Shown here: positions 1-8,289 of the stretch, in pieces
Position numbering within the stretch: the first letter of the stretch is position 1
Layout of the letters: every line of letters starts with the position of its first letter
Assembly (NCBI GenBank): GCA_942493045.1
Contig: OW818665.1
Coordinates: 2,976,001-3,040,000, forward strand
DNA length: 64,000 nt
Reading direction: 5' to 3'
DNA from: Teretinema sp942493045
GTDB lineage: Bacteria > Spirochaetota > Spirochaetia > Treponematales > Treponemataceae
Made by a program: the position numbers and the translations under genes
The notes under the pieces: model-generated
What the model saw: only the letters and a program-made list of their open reading frames with translations
The model's database searches: none
What the model was told of the DNA's origin: nothing

Positions 1-375
1 ACGCGACACGCACCAGGTCAGTACGGCGGTGCCCAGCGCGCCAATGAGCGCTGTGCTAAGCAGTTCCTGTTTTCCGCTCCAGGCTGAGGAAATCTTTCCT
101 TCGTCCGCTTTTCTGTTTCGCCAGCTAATCCATCCGGCTATACTGATATTCAAATAATAGAACTGCTCTATCATATCGGAATAAAGCCGTATCTGATAAA
201 ACAGTATTCCGTACAGAATAACCGAGACTATCCCGACTGGCCAGGTAATGATTTTTTTTTTGCTGATCAGATACACTGACGCGAAGTACAGGAGCGTACC
301 GGCCGCCTCGATCCAGCTGAGCGGGTAGTTCCCGATTGTAATTAAGATGGTATGAATGCTCAGGATGTTTGCCAT
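1..375 (-). CDS. pnuC: PnuC-family nicotinamide vitamer transporter (partial, C-terminus off window)
   Basis: Inner-membrane facilitator for nicotinamide riboside or a related vitamer; 125 residues are visible from the ATG at 375-373 and the frame stays open to base 1. PnuC landmarks are seen in order: WIEAAG at 21-26, TWPVGI at 44-49, RLYSDM at 63-68 followed by Q and YY, and GWISW at 81-85, with hydrophobic segments between them. The start lies inside the 3' end of the NadR-like gene (16-base overlap), so translation is probably coupled. Family knowledge: PnuC brings in the unphosphorylated vitamer and the NadR kinase traps it as NMN and turns it into NAD. Substrate choice (riboside versus nicotinamide mononucleotide) cannot be read from this fragment. 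Confidence 0.88.
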   Translation of the reverse strand, partial: MANILSIHTILITIGNYPLSWIEAAGTLLYFASVYLISKKKIITWPVGIVSVILYGILFYQIRLYSDMIEQFYYLNISIAGWISWRNRKADEGKISSAWSGKQELLSTALIGALGTAVLTWCVSR

Positions 376-1352
376 AGCCCCTGTTCCTTAAGATAGTTTT
401 GTACAAGTGTAGCACGCTCTTCGACGGTTCCGGCAAGAACCGTGTACGGAATTTGATGTTCCGCGAGAATTTCTAAATTGATTTTCTGCAGGCGGCCGCG
501 CGATTGCGGGCCGGAGCGATCCCAGCTGTCCTCGAAGGCGATGTCTTCAGCGCAGAGAAATACGTGCCGGTAGCGCCAGCGGTTTTCCCGGAAGATATTT
601 TCCAGTTTCGGGGAGGCTGCCCCGAAATAATAGCGGGCGTAGGCCAGGGTGGTGATAACGCCGGTATCGATACAATTCAGAAATCCTTTCTCCCGGCAGA
701 CACCGTCTTCCTGCCTGGTATGGCCCGCGGCAATCGCTTCAAGATCTTCCATAGAAAGCCGGTGCTGTTTCTGGAATTTAAACCAGTAGTCACGACCGTA
801 TTCGGCGCAGTAATTTCCGTCTAAGATTTCGGCGCAGTAGCGGGAGAGGGTGGTCTTACCCGTGGAAGGCGCGCCGATAAAATACAGTTTTGGCTTGAGC
901 GAGGCGAACACCGCCTCCGGTAAAAAATCTTTAAAGGCCTGCGGGTTTTCCCGGATCATCGTCGCCGACACCGGCCAGCGCGAGCGTCCTGGATCAACCT
1001 GCCGGTTCCGGCAGCCGAAGGCCGCGCTGACGAATTCGCCATAGGGCTCGCTGGAATAAAAGGCGTCGATCTTCCTGTCGGCCAGCAGTTTGCGGAGGTA
1101 GTTGTTCTGTTTTTCGATTATTTCAGGGGTGTATCCGGTTTCTTCCGGTCCGTCATGGGCTATGATCACCTCGACCGCAGGCGCCGCTTCCCGTATCCAG
1201 TCGGCGCGCGTCGCCGCCGGAATTTCCGTGGTCAGCGGAGCTTCGTAGACCACCGCGATAACATGGTCCATTTCCCGCAGCGCCGTGGTAAGCACAAACA
1301 AATGTCCTTTGTGGAAAGGCGCGTATTTCCCCAGCGTAAAACCCGTTTTCAT
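360..1352 (-). CDS. nadR: NadR-like bifunctional NMN adenylyltransferase / ribosylnicotinamide kinase
   Basis: 330 residues. The N-terminal half is a nucleotidyltransferase: GKYAPFHKGH at 8-17 gives the HxGH motif (H14, H17), and VSATMIR at 128-134 matches the C-terminal ISxTxxR signature. The C-terminal half is a P-loop kinase, with Walker A GAPSTGKT at 160-167 and a later DTG that fits the riboside kinase. Expected reactions are nicotinamide riboside + ATP to NMN, then NMN + ATP to NAD. Enterobacterial NadR has an extra N-terminal helix-turn-helix that represses transcription; this protein starts directly at the adenylyltransferase, so it is inferred to be an enzyme only. It sits 8 bases after a lipoprotein gene and overlaps pnuC. 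Confidence 0.9.
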   Translation of the reverse strand: MKTGFTLGKYAPFHKGHLFVLTTALREMDHVIAVVYEAPLTTEIPAATRADWIREAAPAVEVIIAHDGPEETGYTPEIIEKQNNYLRKLLADRKIDAFYSSEPYGEFVSAAFGCRNRQVDPGRSRWPVSATMIRENPQAFKDFLPEAVFASLKPKLYFIGAPSTGKTTLSRYCAEILDGNYCAEYGRDYWFKFQKQHRLSMEDLEAIAAGHTRQEDGVCREKGFLNCIDTGVITTLAYARYYFGAASPKLENIFRENRWRYRHVFLCAEDIAFEDSWDRSGPQSRGRLQKINLEILAEHQIPYTVLAGTVEERATLVQNYLKEQGLWQTS

Positions 1353-1360
1353 GGCTTTTT

Positions 1361-2293
1361 TTAGTTCCCGCCTGCTTCCCGCAAGAAGCCGCTGAACACC
1401 CAGCCATTGCCCCGGTCGCTGGAAATTTTCACCCAGGAGCCGGTGGCTCCTTCAACGCTGAAACTTTCGTTCAGCCGGAGATGGATCAGGGTGTTCGCTC
1501 CGTCGGGGAGCACGCTGATAATATCATGACCGCTTCCCGGACCGGCCCTCAGGCGCAACCCCTCCGGGCTGATTACCACAGCCGGTCGCGGCGGATCTAC
1601 GTTTGTTACCGCCTGGCCGCTGGGGAGGGAATCGGAGACGCCATCGTAAGAGAATTCCGCTTCCGGCGCTCTTTCCTCGACCAGATGCTCATACAGGGCC
1701 AGCTGGTAACTTTCTCCGGCGACATAGCTGCCGTCGGAAAATACCAGGTAGGCCGTCACCGTGTGCAGCCCCGGCTGCATGGACTCGCCGCTCAGAACCG
1801 GTACCCCTCCGTTACGGGCATAGCCTGTCGCGGTTTCTTCAAGGTAATTATCGTCCAGCACATCCTTGCGCCCGTCGCTAAAACTGAAATGAATACCGGT
1901 CCGCTCGAAAAAAACCTCATACTGCGGAACCTTGGACTGATGATTCACGACTTCCAGCACCAGATAGTAGTGTACCGGCCAGTCTTCGGGAATGCTGTCA
2001 TCCAGACGGTCGAGGGAAACTGACAGTATCGGCAGCCGTTCGCCTTCATAACGCTGCAGTCCCCCGCATAGCTTCAGCGCCGGGTTTACCGAAAGGGGCG
2101 CATCGAAATACTGGCCGATAACTTGCTCCAGTCGACCGGAGAGGGTGTCGGGTGGCAGGGGAGCCTCAAAGCTCGCGGCAGTAATCGGACCGCTCTCCGC
2201 GCCGTTTTTTTTATCGGCGGCGGTACAGCCGGCGCAGAGCGCCAGCGCTGACAGAAAAAAAAACGCAGCTGGACGCAGCTGTCGGTTACTCAT
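1361..2293 (-). CDS. Lipoprotein with C-terminal bacterial SH3 domain
   Basis: 310 residues. The signal peptide ends in the lipobox LCAGC (Cys about 23), so a lipid-anchored surface or periplasmic protein is expected. The last ~70 residues look like an SH3b domain: GLRLRAGPGSGHDIISVLPDG is typical of the SH3b opening, and it ends with a WVKISS / GWVFSGFL pair. The middle (about 50-220) resembles no family I can name. The start has a GGAGG ribosome binding site 7-8 bases upstream and a promoter at 2320-2348. The gene heads the nadR-pnuC transcript, though no functional link to NAD salvage is evident. SH3b domains often bind peptidoglycan or other ligands; the ligand here is unknown. Confidence 0.7.
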   Translation of the reverse strand: MSNRQLRPAAFFFLSALALCAGCTAADKKNGAESGPITAASFEAPLPPDTLSGRLEQVIGQYFDAPLSVNPALKLCGGLQRYEGERLPILSVSLDRLDDSIPEDWPVHYYLVLEVVNHQSKVPQYEVFFERTGIHFSFSDGRKDVLDDNYLEETATGYARNGGVPVLSGESMQPGLHTVTAYLVFSDGSYVAGESYQLALYEHLVEERAPEAEFSYDGVSDSLPSGQAVTNVDPPRPAVVISPEGLRLRAGPGSGHDIISVLPDGANTLIHLRLNESFSVEGATGSWVKISSDRGNGWVFSGFLREAGGN

Positions 2294-2319
2294 TGAAACC
2301 TCCCTGGCTGAAGAAGCGG

Positions 2320-2348
2320 ATTATAAAAGAATGGTAATAACAAGTAAA
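2320..2348 (-). promoter_or_regulatory. Sigma-70-type promoter for the SH3 lipoprotein-nadR-pnuC unit
   Basis: On the minus strand a TTTACT -35 box (2348-2343) is followed after 17 bases by a perfect TATAAT -10 box (2325-2320). Transcription should start near 2313, giving a leader of about 20 bases with a GGAGG site before the ATG at 2293. Seen in the sequence; activity is inferred. Confidence 0.65.
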
Positions 2349-2393
2349 GTGGTGTACTTCTTTAAGAGAGCGCAAAAGCAAGGAGCATGATAA

Positions 2394-3239
2394 ATGTCGG
2401 AAATGGTAAAAAGAGCGGTTTGTGTTCTTTTGTTATGCGGCTTTCAGGCGGCGCTGGCCTCAGCCTTGGTTCCGGCCGTGATTTTTTCCGACAATGTCCG
2501 TGTTCGCTCGGCGCCAAGCGTTTCCTCAAATGTTGTCGGGTCCGTCGGCGCCAATACTCTGGTCTCGGTGTTTGAGTCCGCCGGAGACGGAGAATTTCGC
2601 GACGGCCTATGGGACCGGTGGTATCAGATCTCGCAGCAACCGACACAGTGGGTTAATGCCGCATACGTAGCCTTGTTCCCTTTCGTTATCAGGGTAAACG
2701 GCGAATATCAGACAATCGTCGGCGCGCAAACCCGCTCCGGTGAAACCTGGTTGATCCCCGGAACAATCAATTTGATTTTTCCTTACGCGCCGGAATATCA
2801 GATTCACGAGCCCTTGGAAAATTCTTTTCCGGCCCGCGGTCTTTTGCGCGACAACCCGGAGCTGCGGCTTTCCCAGTTCTGTCTCGCGCCGCTGCGGGAT
2901 CATTTACCTGTTAACTTTTCCGACAACACCTTGAGTGCCGGGGTGCATGCCTACATCAACGAGAACTCCTGCCGGATTACCAGCAGCTGGCAATATCCGG
3001 CGTACTTATTTGAAATGAGCACCGAATTCGATATCGATTACCCTTACCGTTGGCAATACGCGATTGCTCAGTGGGACACACTGGAAACGCTGCGGCTGAA
3101 AATCGGGATCGAGTCCCTGCCGGTACGCTTTCGGATATCCGCCGAAGGCGGCTCCTGGATTGAGCTTGTTCTGGACGGTACAACCGAGCTTTCCCTGATT
3201 CATTGGTCTTTTATGTCGCCGGAAAGCTCTGAGCGGTAA
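2394..3239 (+). CDS. Secreted SH3-domain protein of unknown function
   Basis: 281 residues. An N-terminal signal-type hydrophobic stretch (about 8-25, ending in ALASALV) is followed directly by an SH3b-like segment, FSDNVRVRSAPSVSSNVVGSV at about 30-50, continuing to WVNAAYVAL near 85. The remaining ~190 residues are not recognised. AAGGAG lies 7 bases before the ATG at 2394, which decides the start over the out-of-frame ATG at 2387. It is transcribed away from the SH3 lipoprotein across a 100-base divergent spacer, so two SH3 exported proteins sit back to back. There is no catalytic motif; a binding or sensing role in the envelope is possible but unproven. Confidence 0.65.
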   Translation: MSEMVKRAVCVLLLCGFQAALASALVPAVIFSDNVRVRSAPSVSSNVVGSVGANTLVSVFESAGDGEFRDGLWDRWYQISQQPTQWVNAAYVALFPFVIRVNGEYQTIVGAQTRSGETWLIPGTINLIFPYAPEYQIHEPLENSFPARGLLRDNPELRLSQFCLAPLRDHLPVNFSDNTLSAGVHAYINENSCRITSSWQYPAYLFEMSTEFDIDYPYRWQYAIAQWDTLETLRLKIGIESLPVRFRISAEGGSWIELVLDGTTELSLIHWSFMSPESSER

Positions 3240-3286
3240 AGGTAAGGTCCCTCTTTTCCCCTGAAGGGCTTAAAGGTAGTTTTTAT

Positions 3287-3763
3287 TTGACAAACCCAAA
3301 TTCACAACCCATAATCGGAAACATGGAACATACCATCACAAGTAAAGAACAGTTGCGGGAACTTTGGACTAATATTTACAATACTGAAGGTAAGCCGGAC
3401 TGGTCGCATATTATTCCCTACTACTCTGATGATATCTACTTCCGGGACAGTGTACAGCGTCTTTATGGTAAAAAAGATTTTACGGCCATGACGGAGCGGT
3501 TGATCAAGCGCTCGAAAAGCCTGGAAATGCGGATTCAAAATATCGCCCAGAACGATAGCGTTATTTTTCTAGAATGGGTGATGACGTTGCGATTTAAAAG
3601 ATATCCAAATTCATCGATATATGGCTCGAGCCGGGTCACCCTGAATGCGGATGGAAAGATTATCGAGCAGCGCGACTACTATGACCTGTGGGGTGACATT
3701 TATGACAACATTCCTTTGTTCGGTCGGCTGTATCGCTTATTCATGCGCAAGGTCTTCGGGTAA
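3287..3763 (+). CDS. NTF2-like / SnoaL-like protein, first gene of a putative lipid pathway operon
   Basis: 158 residues from the TTG at 3287, which has AAAGG about 10 bases upstream; an ATG at 3323 is an alternative start with a poorer site. The body resembles the SnoaL/nuclear transport factor 2 alpha+beta barrel: a helix near 20-35, the YYSDDIYFRDSVQRLYGKKDF segment typical of the first strand/loop, and a hydrophobic strand series to about 140. Such proteins act as cyclases, isomerases, dehydratases or subunits that shield a greasy substrate; no catalytic dyad can be fixed here. It precedes an SDR gene by 15 bases and should be co-transcribed with it. Pocket chemistry is unknown. Confidence 0.6.
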   Translation: MTNPNSQPIIGNMEHTITSKEQLRELWTNIYNTEGKPDWSHIIPYYSDDIYFRDSVQRLYGKKDFTAMTERLIKRSKSLEMRIQNIAQNDSVIFLEWVMTLRFKRYPNSSIYGSSRVTLNADGKIIEQRDYYDLWGDIYDNIPLFGRLYRLFMRKVFG

Positions 3764-3778
3764 GATAAGGATGTATAA

Positions 3779-4717
3779 ATGAACAGATATTTGAAAGAAT
3801 ATAAGTGGTCAAATATCGCTGCCATGATCAGGAACAGTAAGTCCGAGCCTGAAGCAATTGCCGATACCTGTACTGGAAAACTGGTTGTGATTACCGGAGC
3901 GACATCCGGTATCGGTTATGAAACCGCCAAGTATTACGCCTCGCGGGGAGCGGATCTGCTTTGTATAAACAGAAATAAAGAAAAGTCCCAGGAACTGCGG
4001 GATGAAATCGAGCGTAATTTCAATGTTAACTGCTCCTGCTATGTCGCCGACTTTACGCGGATGACCGAGATACATGAAACAGCGCGGATGCTGAATGAAT
4101 TACCAAAAGATATCGACATCCTTATTCATAATGCCGGGGTGTACAATACCGGGAAGCGCTTCACGCCCGACGGTATTGAAGAAGTCTTTCAGGTCAATTA
4201 TCTCAGTTCCTTTATCATTAACTATGCGCTGCGCGAGAAATTGAGGATGCAGAAAGCCGCCAGGATCCTGTATGTAAATTCCGAAGGTCACCGCTTCGCA
4301 ATCGGCGGTTTGCATCTCGATGACCTGTCCTGGAACCGGCATCATTATACCGGCTTAAAGAGTTATGGTTCCGCGAAAACAGCGCAACTGCTCTCGCTGT
4401 TTCCTTTTCAGGAAGCTTTTTCCGGTACCGGCGTGACCATCAACGCCATGCATCCCGGAAACGTAAAGACAAACATGGGCGAAAACAATGGTCCGGTATA
4501 CCGCTTCCTTAAACATCTGTTGGTAGACTCCTCGGCCCTGGACCCGCTGCAGGCGGCCAAAGCGCTTTATTATCTGGGCGTCTCCGAAAAGCTTGGCGGC
4601 ATAACCGGAAAGTTTTTCAGCTTTACCACCGAAGAAATTCCTGCGCCGCACGCTCTTGATACAGCGATGGCCGCGAAACTCTGGGCTCTCAGCCTTGAGC
4701 TGGGAGGATTGATTTGA
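3779..4717 (+). CDS. Short-chain dehydrogenase/reductase (SDR)
   Basis: 312 residues, classical-type SDR with a short N-terminal extension. The nucleotide-binding motif TGATSGIG is at 39-46, NAG at 118-120, the catalytic serine is probably S168 in VNSEG, and the YxxxK pair is Y196/K200 (YGSAK). The HPG-type sequence after the active site (MHPGNVKTNM) resembles retinol dehydrogenase and WW-oxidoreductase-like SDRs, which act on lipophilic alcohols or ketones. NADP(H) or NAD(H) preference was not determined. The stop codon overlaps the TTG start of the next gene, which indicates translational coupling with the FAD oxidoreductase. Substrate is unknown; the operon context suggests a lipid or isoprenoid. 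Confidence 0.85.
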   Translation: MNRYLKEYKWSNIAAMIRNSKSEPEAIADTCTGKLVVITGATSGIGYETAKYYASRGADLLCINRNKEKSQELRDEIERNFNVNCSCYVADFTRMTEIHETARMLNELPKDIDILIHNAGVYNTGKRFTPDGIEEVFQVNYLSSFIINYALREKLRMQKAARILYVNSEGHRFAIGGLHLDDLSWNRHHYTGLKSYGSAKTAQLLSLFPFQEAFSGTGVTINAMHPGNVKTNMGENNGPVYRFLKHLLVDSSALDPLQAAKALYYLGVSEKLGGITGKFFSFTTEEIPAPHALDTAMAAKLWALSLELGGLI

Positions 4718-6336
4718 GCCGCGCGCGCTATGATGTCGTGGTGGCCGGCGCGGGACTTTCCGGACTCACCGCGGCAGCCTATCTGTCAAAAAACGGGTTC
4801 TCGGTACTGCTCGTAGAAAAAACCGGCGGCTGCGGCGGTCTGCTCAATTCTTTTTCGCGCGATGGCTTTGTTTTTGATGCCGGGGCGAAATCAATTGAGA
4901 ACGCCGGCGTGGTGCGCCCGTTACTGAAGGATCTGGGTATTGAACTAGAGCTGCTGCCCAGTCCGGTATCTATCGGAATTGAAGAGCGCGTCATTTCCAT
5001 GCGGGACCCCGACGGTATCGCTACCTACCGCAATCTGCTGGCGCAGCTGTATCCGGGGAATCAAAAAGAAATTGAACGGATCATCCTGGTAATTAAGAAA
5101 GTGATGAAAGAGATGCATGTTTTATATGGACATGATAATCCGGTCTTCAGGGATTTTCTGCGCGACAGAGCCTATCTGTTCGGGGAGCTGCTGCCCTGGT
5201 TTGGCCGCTTTCTGATGGCGCTCCGGCGGTTAAGGCGTTTAACTGAACCTGTCGAACAGTATCTGGCGCGCCTGTCGTCCGTCCAAAGTCTCAATGATAT
5301 TTTGTCTCAGCACTTCTTTAAGAAAACGCCAATCTTTTTCGCGCTCGGCTATTTTTACGTATATACGGACTATCTGTACCCGAAAGGCGGTACCGGAAAA
5401 TTTCCGGAGAAACTGGCCGCTAGCATAGTCGCTAATGGCGGTCAGATACTGTATCACACCGCGATACAGAGAATTCACGCCGCGCGAAGAACTCTGGAAG
5501 GCACTAATGGTCTGGACTGCGCGTACGATACGCTGATCTGGTGCGCCGATCAGAAATTCTTGTATAGCATAACCGATACTGCCGATTTGAATTCGAAACA
5601 GCTGCGTAAAATCAGTCTCCGGAAACAGCAGGTTATGGCCAGCCGGGGCGGCGACTCGGTTTTCTCGCTGTATCTCGGTTTGGACATGCCTGCCGAAAAG
5701 TTCGCCGGTCTTACCAATGGCCACCTGTTTTATACGCCATTAAAAGACGGTCTTGGCGAAACCCATCGCGGCGAATTGTCCGCGCTTCTTGATTCGGAGA
5801 ACCCCGATAACCGCGGAGATATTCTGGCCTGGCTCAGGAAATACTGCCGTTTAACAACGTATGAAATATCGATCCCGTCACTCCGGGATTCCGATCTTTC
5901 GCCGCCGGGTAAGACCGGAATGGTGGTAAGTTTTCTTTTTGAATATGATCTGGTAAAAAAGGTAATAGGTCAGGGCTGGTACGAAGATTTCAAAACTGAA
6001 GTCGAGAACGCCATGATAGCAGCGCTGGATACGACTGTCTTTCCCGGAATCAAGGATAAAATCTGCTTGAGGTTTTCGTCTACTCCGTCAACCATCGAAT
6101 CTCTTTTCGGTAATTCCGAAGGCGGAATTACCGGATGGACATTTGAAAGGCCGTCGCCGGTCTTCAGTACGATTTTGAAGATACCTCAATCGGTAAAAAC
6201 TCCCTTCCCCGGTATTCTACAGGCCGGACAGTGGGCCTATAGCCCGGCCGGGATTCCAACGGCGATCCTTACCGGCTGGTACGCCTACAACGCTGCAAAA
6301 AGGAAAACGAAACACATCTTAGACAGAGGAGCATGA
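4714..6336 (+). CDS. CrtI/phytoene-desaturase-like FAD-dependent oxidoreductase
   Basis: 540 residues from a TTG start that overlaps the SDR stop, with GGAGG just upstream. The N-terminus has a Rossmann dinucleotide fold, VVVAGAGLSGLTAAAYL at about 9-25, with the acidic residue in LLVEK and the family pattern GGCGGLLNSFSRDGFVFDAG. A C-terminal flavin segment (AGQWAYSPAGIPTAILTGW) matches the closing motif of carotenoid desaturases, isomerases and retinol saturases. These enzymes desaturate, isomerise or saturate polyene or isoprenoid chains at the membrane. No phytoene synthase or other carotenoid gene lies nearby, so a classical carotenoid pathway is not supported. It likely works with the SDR and the tocopherol-cyclase-like protein on one hydrophobic substrate. 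Confidence 0.82.
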   Translation: MSRARYDVVVAGAGLSGLTAAAYLSKNGFSVLLVEKTGGCGGLLNSFSRDGFVFDAGAKSIENAGVVRPLLKDLGIELELLPSPVSIGIEERVISMRDPDGIATYRNLLAQLYPGNQKEIERIILVIKKVMKEMHVLYGHDNPVFRDFLRDRAYLFGELLPWFGRFLMALRRLRRLTEPVEQYLARLSSVQSLNDILSQHFFKKTPIFFALGYFYVYTDYLYPKGGTGKFPEKLAASIVANGGQILYHTAIQRIHAARRTLEGTNGLDCAYDTLIWCADQKFLYSITDTADLNSKQLRKISLRKQQVMASRGGDSVFSLYLGLDMPAEKFAGLTNGHLFYTPLKDGLGETHRGELSALLDSENPDNRGDILAWLRKYCRLTTYEISIPSLRDSDLSPPGKTGMVVSFLFEYDLVKKVIGQGWYEDFKTEVENAMIAALDTTVFPGIKDKICLRFSSTPSTIESLFGNSEGGITGWTFERPSPVFSTILKIPQSVKTPFPGILQAGQWAYSPAGIPTAILTGWYAYNAAKRKTKHILDRGA

Positions 6337-6337
6337 A

Positions 6338-7246
6338 ATGGAAAAGAGCACGCGCATCAAGTTTATTAAATTTACCGAAAAACTTGTCACGCCCCGCAAG
6401 GTCGCAACTATATTTCAGGGAGCCGAGTTCTTAAGAAAGCTGCCCAGATTCATGCAGAAGAAGATAATGGAAAACGGCGCGAAAACCGATCCGTACATCA
6501 GTTTTATCGTTGAGCCCTATAGTCTCTTCCTGGCCTATGAAGTGATCGATGAAGAAAAGCTGTCGCAGTTTCTTCCCGCTACTTACGAACTGGCGCCCTG
6601 CTCGATGTTTGAAAACGGAAAGGAAAAAAAATGCGTTATTATCGGCGCCTTCAATGTGCATACCAGCGTGTTCTGGGGCAACCGGGTGGAGGTATACATT
6701 ATCGCCAGAAACAAGCGAACCGGAATGATGTCCTGGATCATTCACGAATATGAAACAAACACCATCAGTTACGATCCCGGTCGCGGATTCATAGCCCCGG
6801 GTACGGTACATTCGGTCTTAACGACTTCCTTTAAAGGGGACATCATCCTGGACGTCGAAGGCCTGGATTCAAAAAGAAAGATTCAGGTTAATGCCGATCT
6901 GAAAAAAGCGGATTTCAAGAAATTGAACAGGGTATTATGGATAGAGGGAAACTTATCCGTAGACTACAGCACGGACCTCAGCGAGGTTAAAACAAAGCCA
7001 TTCGGTCTGATATTCGATCCCGCGGAAATGGATGAGGCCCTTTCCATTAATCTGAATAATGTCGAGATTGTCGAGAATACCTTCTTAAGCGGAATAATAA
7101 AGGCCACTCCGTTCGAGGTTTGCTCATTCCCTTATGCCCAGCACTTCTATACGACGGCGATACCTGCCGAACACAAGATGGAAAACGAATCGGACCTGGA
7201 AAAAGAAATTGAGCGGATTATTTCGAAGGATGACCGAAAAGAGTAG
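6338..7246 (+). CDS. Unknown protein, paralogue of the next gene; possibly acetoacetate-decarboxylase-like fold
   Basis: 302 residues, 1 base after the FAD enzyme, with AGGAG upstream. It is clearly related to the product at 7292-8287: both share Y-I/M-x-F-x-x-x-PYSLF near 50-65, a FLPATYEL/MLPDRYEL motif, GAFN/GIFN, TGMMSWI/TGLLSWI, an IFDPAEM/IFDPSEV motif and a FPYAQHFY/FPFAQHYI ending. The strand-rich centre with a lone YELAPCSMF segment loosely recalls acetoacetate decarboxylase or DUF2071 proteins, but I cannot confirm that and no catalytic lysine is assigned. No signal peptide or transmembrane segment is present, so it is probably soluble. It may be a lipid-binding or ring-modifying partner of the flanking enzymes. 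Confidence 0.6.
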   Translation: MEKSTRIKFIKFTEKLVTPRKVATIFQGAEFLRKLPRFMQKKIMENGAKTDPYISFIVEPYSLFLAYEVIDEEKLSQFLPATYELAPCSMFENGKEKKCVIIGAFNVHTSVFWGNRVEVYIIARNKRTGMMSWIIHEYETNTISYDPGRGFIAPGTVHSVLTTSFKGDIILDVEGLDSKRKIQVNADLKKADFKKLNRVLWIEGNLSVDYSTDLSEVKTKPFGLIFDPAEMDEALSINLNNVEIVENTFLSGIIKATPFEVCSFPYAQHFYTTAIPAEHKMENESDLEKEIERIISKDDRKE

Positions 7247-7291
7247 TCCGATGAAACGGCCGCGCTGCTGCAGCCGGCGAAGGAGCCTCAG

Positions 7292-8287
7292 TTGAAAATA
7301 GAGAATGAAGAAGATTTTATACGGTTGGTCGAGGGATTGATCAACCCCGCGGATATCAGTGACCTTTACTTTTATCAGCGGCTTAAGAAATTGCTCCCGC
7401 GCTTTATTTTCAAAAACCTATTACGTGGAGTTTCAAAGAAGAACCCGCACATGGGTTTTGTAATCGATCCCTACAGTCTGTTTCTGTTCTTTAAGTTAAA
7501 AAACAGAGAGGCGGCACAGGCCATGCTTCCGGACCGTTATGAATTGGTCAAGGTGCATATCTGCGCCGGGGATGAAGGCGACTATTATTATGGGACCGGA
7601 ATCTTTAATACCAGGGCCACCACTTTTTCAGGCGCCCGGCAGGAATCATATCTTATCGCCAAGGATACCCAAACCGGCCTGCTGTCCTGGATCTTCATCG
7701 ATGTGCTCAGCAATACTATAATTGCCAAGCCGTCAAAAGGAATCGCGGACCCGAACAGCAAAAAGGCCTTTTATACGACGACCTCAAAGGGGGAGCTGCT
7801 GCTGGATTTTTTGGAAGATAAAACCGGTAGGCGGCTTTCTGCAAGAGGTTCGCTGAATAACGGCAGAACGCGCCCCTTGAACCGCGACCTGTGGCTGATG
7901 GGCAATACCTCGATTTCCTACAGCAAAGACTTACTCGATCGGGATGACAATCCTTTCGCGGTGATCTTTGACCCGTCTGAAGTCGAAACGGCGCTGGACA
8001 TTCCGGTAAAGGACATCAACGTTACGGTTAATACCCTGTTCCCCGATTTAGCGGAAAACGATCTCGCGAAGGCGCTTTGTTTTCCTTTCGCTCAGCACTA
8101 TATCGCCGACAGCCCGGGATGCCGAACTTACGTTAAGGATTATAACGATATGATCAGCATCTATAATAATCTGGCAAAGGTAAAGAACATGAAGACGTTT
8201 ACGCCCCGGCTCATCAGAAATCAGCTGATTGCCGGCATGGCGGTATCCGCTCTTGTGTTATTTATCTTTCATCTTTTTGTAAACTGA
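7292..8287 (+). CDS. Unknown protein with C-terminal membrane anchor, paralogue of the preceding gene
   Basis: 331 residues starting at a TTG with AAGGAG six bases upstream. It aligns end to end with the 6338-7246 product through the shared PYSLF, GIFN, SWI, IFDPSEV and FPFAQHY motifs. It differs in having an extra ~45-residue tail that ends in one hydrophobic segment (about 309-329) with a very short outside end. The pair therefore looks like a soluble and a membrane-tethered form of the same fold, which may assemble as a heteromer. Function is not recognised; the acetoacetate-decarboxylase-like guess applies with equal weakness. The next gene starts 2 bases after the stop. Confidence 0.6.
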   Translation: MKIENEEDFIRLVEGLINPADISDLYFYQRLKKLLPRFIFKNLLRGVSKKNPHMGFVIDPYSLFLFFKLKNREAAQAMLPDRYELVKVHICAGDEGDYYYGTGIFNTRATTFSGARQESYLIAKDTQTGLLSWIFIDVLSNTIIAKPSKGIADPNSKKAFYTTTSKGELLLDFLEDKTGRRLSARGSLNNGRTRPLNRDLWLMGNTSISYSKDLLDRDDNPFAVIFDPSEVETALDIPVKDINVTVNTLFPDLAENDLAKALCFPFAQHYIADSPGCRTYVKDYNDMISIYNNLAKVKNMKTFTPRLIRNQLIAGMAVSALVLFIFHLFVN

Positions 8288-8289
8288 CG

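Noticed and set aside
125..436. 103-codon minus-strand frame at the left edge
   Set aside because: Its frame is shifted from the PnuC frame, which runs open to the window edge and contains the family motifs.
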